This document shows, piece after piece, positions 59,018 through 64,000 of a DNA stretch of 64,000 nt. The stretch comes from Siphonodentalium dalli (lineage: Eukaryota; Mollusca; Scaphopoda; Gadilida; Siphonodentaliidae): contig CP136069.1 in the NCBI GenBank assembly GCA_032622095.1, positions 67,913,319 to 67,977,318 on the forward strand, given 5' to 3'. The position numbers and the translations under genes are program-made. The notes under the pieces were generated by a model, which worked only from the letters and a program-made list of their open reading frames with translations, did not search any database and was not told the DNA's origin. Numbering within the stretch: the stretch's first letter is position 1; every line of letters begins with the position of its first letter.

Positions 59018-59154
59018 AATACACAAACTGTCCAACTTGTTAGAAATGTCCAACCTTCAACTGATGATCATTTCATTTTATAATTTTGTGTAGGAAATAT
59101 TCTATAGTCTTGGTCTAAACGACATAACAATAGAGAGACCGACTACATATGCCA

Positions 59155-59310
59155 TAATGCGGTGAAGGCCACAGTCTGGGGTCGCGGAATGACCTCGGTG
59201 TTGTGGAGTATTATATCCAGAGGTGAACGAACGGCATGCTTCATACGCCATTTTGTATTGTGATTCCTATTCACGCTCCATAGATAATGACAGAACCAGA
59301 TGAGAATCCA
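59155..59310. repeat. Dispersed repeat J, copy
   Basis: GGGGTCGCGGAATGACCTCG, GTGATTCCTATTCACGCTCC and GATAATGACAGAACCA match the 56330 copy. The small frame is broken. Confidence 0.55.
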
Positions 59311-59712
59311 GACAGATAAAAATATATATTAAGACACAAAATAGTCCGGTCATATCATCCTCACGAACACAGATGAGCTTTTTATGTTGGTCTATATTGG
59401 GTGTATTGTCGTTCAGTCGTTATAGGATACATCGCGACCGTTTCAGTGTTACGGGTGGAGGAAAGACCACACAGAGGGTTAATTTCATCGGGAAATCGCC
59501 ACGCGGCACATAGAAACCACCGATATCTGCTGATAACAAGGATGTGTGTATTGTTTCTGTCACATTTTGAATTTGTGATTACAGTTATGTCTGCTGACTG
59601 CCTGGTTATGTCAATGATCCGACACGATGTCGTTTTAATGTGACCCTGCTGGGATAGTATCATGTAGTACACCCCGCACATATCAAATTCCATACACACA
59701 TACTTGTTTAGA

Positions 59713-59994
59713 TATACGATAATGGTAAATCCCGGGTATAAATTAATGGCAAAATAACATCTGTTTAGACTCATGATATTAATTATTGTGCAAATATAAT
59801 GTTACACAATACACGAGCTTTCGATCCTTCTAGGGATCTTTATCAAGTGAAATGACTCCGCTTGATAAAGATCTCAAGAAGGAACGAAAGCTCGTGTATT
59901 GTGTAACATCATATTTGCACAATAATATATCTCATGAGTCTAAAAAGGTGTTATTGTGCCATTAATTTATACCGGGATTTACCATTATCGTATA
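59713..59994. mobile_element. Long hairpin MITE, arms about 130 bp
   Basis: TATACGATAATGGTAAATCC at the left is exactly mirrored at the right end. Near the centre, ACACAATACACGAGCTTTCG mirrors CGAAAGCTCGTGTATTGTGT. It ends 65 bp before the hAT relic. Confidence 0.88.
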
Positions 59995-60058
59995 CAGAAG
60001 ACTCATACGGCTATTTCTCAATATGTTTAGATATAAAGTTAGTGTATGTTAAATGAGT

Positions 60059-61581
60059 TTTAATCGACCAACCATGGCTACAAACAAGAAAACTAGCAAC
60101 GTTTTGGGACAACTATCTCGACGACCCAAGCGACAAGGGCAAAGCAAAGTATTGAGTGTTATGTGCCAATCGCTCGTTCCCGAGGCTGCAGCACCAGGGT
60201 TTATATATACACGTTCGCTTGATACATATTCCAGCTCATCGTCTGTTGATTCGACAAAGGACACCGGATCGACCATGCACACTATTGTCAAGAAGAAACC
60301 CAAAAGTGGAACTGAAATTTATGGTTGAATTCACAAAAACGATAAAAAAAAAAATAGACATTGCCTGTGTTGACTGTGTAAACTGGCGAATTCATCCGCG
60401 AATCAATTAAACATCGGGGACTCGATCTTCCTCGTAGTGACCTCACTGCCAAAACGATCCTCTTGGACCATACCAAAGATCTAAAGTGTGATATGAAGAC
60501 TGAGTTAGAGGATTTGGGCCCGGCGTGTAATCAGATTCGGTGACATACTTGACGAACGAACGTCGCAACATAACCGACATTATATCAACGTTAATCTTCA
60601 TACCGCAGACGGCTTGCACAACGGAAGAGAACACACTCGAAATTGTCCAACAGAAGCTGGAAGATTTCGGACTCAAATTCAATGTTGAAGGCATGTCAGA
60701 CATCGTTTGTTTCACAACTTACGGGGTTTCGGTCATGATGTGTTTTGGTCGCAAACTTAACGAATATCTTTGGCTTGTTATGAACATGACATTCAGCTAT
60801 AGCTGTCGAGGATGTCCTGTATATATACATACCGGGCATAAAACATGAGACGATGGCACATATGACGAATGGTCCGCAGTGGAACCAGTAACATTGGCTG
60901 TCCAACCGCAACAGGGGCGGGCATGAATTTACTTCGAGCTGAAGATGCATGTGTTTACATTTCTTCTCAAGTAGAGGTCCGGTACTCTTTGCAAGTTGAT
61001 TAACTTTGCAATCGAAACTCATTTTATGAAGAAAGAAGGCCGTATCAAATACCTCCACAACACTAGTGTGTGCATAGGTGCACAGCCGAAATTTGGAGTT
61101 CTCAAGATGAGCAAGAAGAACAGTTGAAGGATATGGCCAAATACATGCACATTTGTTTAATCTACTGCCACCAGTCGAAGGGATTGACACCCCAGACATT
61201 GAAAAGATAGTAGAAAAGCAACCAGAAACTTTGGCAGAGGCCAAGGACAGGGAGTTCGAGTCGATCGAATCGTCAGCAGCTAGCCATCTTGTGCCGGTGA
61301 TAGCACACAGAGGGACTTTTGAGATTTCACCCAACCGTCTTGACATGATCTACACATATGTGTGTGCAATTCCGTGTATCAGTTGTGAGGCCGAAAGAGC
61401 ATTATCTGCTTGTGATCAGTTCGCTATTAAAATACGAGCAAGATTGGAGGATGACCTCTTAGATGCACTGCGCATTATACATATAAGATATGTCACCAAA
61501 CCGTCATTGTCGACATGGAATAATATGCTTAAAGCTACATGTATGGTGATACAATGTACATGTTCCGTATTCTGGTATTGA
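60059..61581 (+). pseudogene. Decayed hAT-family transposase
   Basis: Broken + strand pieces appear in the order expected for a hAT transposase. A conserved block near 60388-60540 (GLDLPRSDLTAKTILLDH) is followed by a part with LEDFGLKFNVEGMSDIVCFT and TYGVSV (60650-60740), at the place of the VTDRGSNM block of the RNase H-like core. At 61365-61500 comes the C-terminal dimerisation region (CISCEAERALSACDQ, then ARLEDDLLDALRIIHIRY). Stops and frame changes separate them. The first 60053-60327 frame (Ser/Lys-rich) may be its N-terminus but is not diagnostic. No terminal inverted repeats or 8 bp duplications were found. Confidence 0.7.
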
Positions 61582-61589
61582 AAAGGCCA

Positions 61590-62059
61590 TTATGCGCGTG
61601 TGCTTGGAGCTTCATTGTCATTTTGTCTTACCGATTCTTAATATATAATTTTGATTAGGATAACTTACGGAATGTTTAGACACAACAGAAATGGATTATA
61701 ACAGAGAACTATTAATATTGTTAACACAATTCTACGATAACTGCTTTCTGGAATATAAATGTGTCATTGTATGTCGGATTCCTGATTAAAATTCTATCAA
61801 AATATCAGGCAAATGTACATTGAAAAATACGTTATTCTCCTCTCATTTACAATTCACATATGGCATAACCCTCGCTCCCCTGAACAACTACACTATTAAC
61901 GTACATCTGATTAAGATTACCAATGATGATATATGGGAGGTATATGTACCGCGGTTCCGGCACTGGTTTCAGCACGGAATCGATACCGCATTTCCTGGTT
62001 CCGAAAGAACTTTGCGAACCTGTCCGTCACCGTCATGACGAGCGCAAAATTAAACATCA
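61590..62059. other. No gene recognised
   Basis: AT-rich sequence 3' of the hAT relic. I looked for its right terminal repeat and saw none. Confidence 0.3.
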
Positions 62060-62262
62060 TGTTTCAGTGCATTCTCTTATATATGCGAGTCTCCCACAGG
62101 CAGCCTGGCATAAATAAGTCGTTGCACTGGCTTACAAGGTGAAGGTGAATATTGTTAGGCCAATGTATTCTCTTATATATGCGCATATATCGCATATATA
62201 AAAGCATGCATTGGCACAGGGTTTTCGTAAAATTTCAGGAAGCTGCAGTCATAGGATTAATA
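62060..62262. mobile_element. MITE family B-like fragment
   Basis: It contains the two core hairpins and the CACAGG...GTCAT right part, but has neither clean end. Confidence 0.55.
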
Positions 62263-62399
62263 ACGCAAGTCTTCAACTGATGGTGAAACTGGTTCAGTTC
62301 ACAGTAAGCGCGATCATATTTATAGGTACGAGGGATTCAGGCCATTTCATGGCCATTTCATGGATTCATCACATATTTTCTTAAGCGGTTTCAGTATTC

Positions 62400-63345
62400 G
62401 CCACACCCTCTGCTAACTGGTATTCAGACACATACCCTACTAATTGTTTTTCAGTATTCACCTCCACCCTCTGCTAACTGGTATTCAGTAGCACACTTTG
62501 CTAATTGGTATTCAGTATTCACCACACCCTCTGCAAATTGGTATTCAGTAGCATACGCTACTAATTGGTATTCAGTATTCACCACACACTCTGCTAATTG
62601 ATATTCAGGATTCGCCCCAACCCTCTGCTAACTGGTATTCAGTCGCACACTCTGCTAACTGATATTCAGGATTCGCCCCAACCCTCTGCTAACTGGTATT
62701 CAGTCGCACTCTGCTAATTGGTATTCAATATTCACTCCACCTTCAGCTAACTGGTATTCGGGATTCGCCCCACCCTCTGCTAACTGGTATTCAGTCGCAC
62801 ACTCTGCTAATTGTTTTTAAGTATTCACTCCACCCTCTGATAACTGGTATTCAGTCGCACACTCTGCTAACTGATATTCAGGATTCGCCCCAACCCTCTA
62901 CTAACTGGTATTCAGTCGCACTCTGTTAATTGGTATTCAATATTCACTCCACCTTCAGCTAACTGGTATTCAGTATTCACTTCACCCTCTGCTAACTGGT
63001 ATTCAGTCGCACACTCTGCTAACTGATATTCAGGATTCGCCCCAACCCTCTACTAACTGGTATTCAGTCGCACTCTGCTAATTGGTATTCAATATTCACT
63101 CCACCTTCAGCTAACTGGTATTCGGGATTCGCCCCATCATCTGCTAACTGGTATTCAGTCGCACACTCTGCTAATTGTTTTTCAGTATTCACCTCACCCT
63201 CTGCTAATTGATATTCAATATTCACCCCACCCTCTGCTAACTGGTATTCAATATTCACCCCACCCTCTGCTAACTGGTATTCAGTCGCACACTCTGGTAA
63301 TTTGTATTCAGTGTATACCCACACACTCTGATTTAAACAATATTT
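62400..63345. repeat. Minisatellite of about 27-33 bp units
   Basis: About 30 units built on CTCTGCTAACTGGTATTCAG followed by TCGCACA or TATTCACCCCACC, with a higher-order pattern repeating near 62620, 62860 and 62990. Read on the - strand it gives EYQLAEGGVN-type repeats, best taken as a by-product. Confidence 0.9.
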
Positions 63346-63463
63346 TATTTGCCCCAATTAATATAACATTTATGATGAACAACATTTTGATGATGGAAAC
63401 ATGAGTAGAATAGAAAATGGGAAGATGATTTAGCAGCAAGCAGATATCTGCTTGTGTTGAGCT

Positions 63464-63695
63464 ATCTCCCACACACTCTGCTAATTGGTATTCAATATTC
63501 ACTCCACCTTCCGCTAACTGGTATTCATGATTCGCCCCACCCTCTGCTAACTGGTATTCAGGATTCACTCCACCCACTGCTAACTGGTATTCAGTTGCAC
63601 ACTATGCTAATTGGTATTCAGTGTACACCCCACACTCTGCTAATTGGTATTCAGTACTCACCTCCACCCTCTACTAACTGGTATTCGGGATTCAG
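63464..63695. repeat. Second block of the same minisatellite
   Basis: Same CTGCTAA(C/T)TGGTATTCA unit, separated from the first block by 120 bp of unrelated sequence. Confidence 0.88.
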
Positions 63696-64000
63696 GAGGT
63701 GATACCCACATATATAGCTAGGTGTTCCGCGTAAAAATGAGGGTAATATGTTTAGTATGTTTGTATATCTGGACGAGTTTTCCTGCGCTTGCCAGTGTCA
63801 TTTGTTTCCAGGCACAGTAAAATCAGCCCACTGTGCATGCTAGGATAAAGTTGAACTTCATGCGCCAACTAACCGTTCATCGCGAAACCAGTTATATCCG
63901 TGATGTGTCACGTGTGATTCGATATACATGTAGCACAGTTAGATTCTTTAAAAAAACGACATTCTGTCTTTTACAACATTCGTGAACAATTAGTTATATT

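Noticed and set aside
60696-61346. 216-codon - strand frame, the longest in the window
   Set aside because: It is antisense to the decayed hAT transposase, has no recognisable domain and looks like a shadow.
63064-63577. - strand EYQLAEGG repeat frames
   Set aside because: They lie wholly in minisatellite. Kept as a low-interest finding rather than a gene.

Overview
This window is eukaryotic, AT-rich, intron-containing animal DNA. Coding exons are short, are bounded by GT/AG splice sites, and sit in a dense background of hairpin-forming miniature transposons. No bacterial operons, CRISPR arrays, rRNA genes or intact tRNA genes are visible. A multi-exon ShK-domain gene, tRNA-derived SINE pieces and repeats of the kind common in marine molluscs and related phyla suggest a marine invertebrate, perhaps a lophotrochozoan. 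That placement is inference.

Two real genes are supported, arranged tail to tail. On the + strand, 800-10406 holds the last six exons in view of ALG6, the ER alpha-1,3-glucosyltransferase that adds the first glucose to the dolichol-linked N-glycan precursor. The exons join in frame without a stop (222 codons including the stop) and end in a KKXX-type dilysine tail. On the - strand, 38914-19297 holds five exons of a gene with three ShK-type six-cysteine domains separated by two linker exons. All junctions share one phase and the last exon carries the stop. The 5' parts of both genes lie outside the window or were not found.

Everything else I could recognise is mobile-element material. About 26.9-37.8 kb, inside the 13.4 kb intron between the first two visible ShK-gene exons, is a roughly 10.9 kb composite. 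It has inverted ends rich in AAGATGGCGGCC-type motifs, a decayed transposon-associated reading frame (28868-31050) and a 5.2 kb palindrome (31529-36697). A decayed hAT transposase lies at about 60.06-61.58 kb. Several hairpin MITE families recur. At least four have TTAA duplications and CCC-starting ends typical of piggyBac, one has TA and CAGT ends like Tc1/mariner, and others fall in no class I can name. Nested insertions (a MITE inside a SINE, a MITE inside another MITE, an insert inside the decayed reading frame) give relative ages.

The right part (39.3-64 kb) has no convincing host gene. It carries foldback elements, minisatellites at 57.2, 62.4 and 63.5 kb, local duplications and the hAT relic. 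Four visible ALG6 acceptors lie only about 20-50 bp downstream of a repeat element, so transposons crowd this gene's splice sites.
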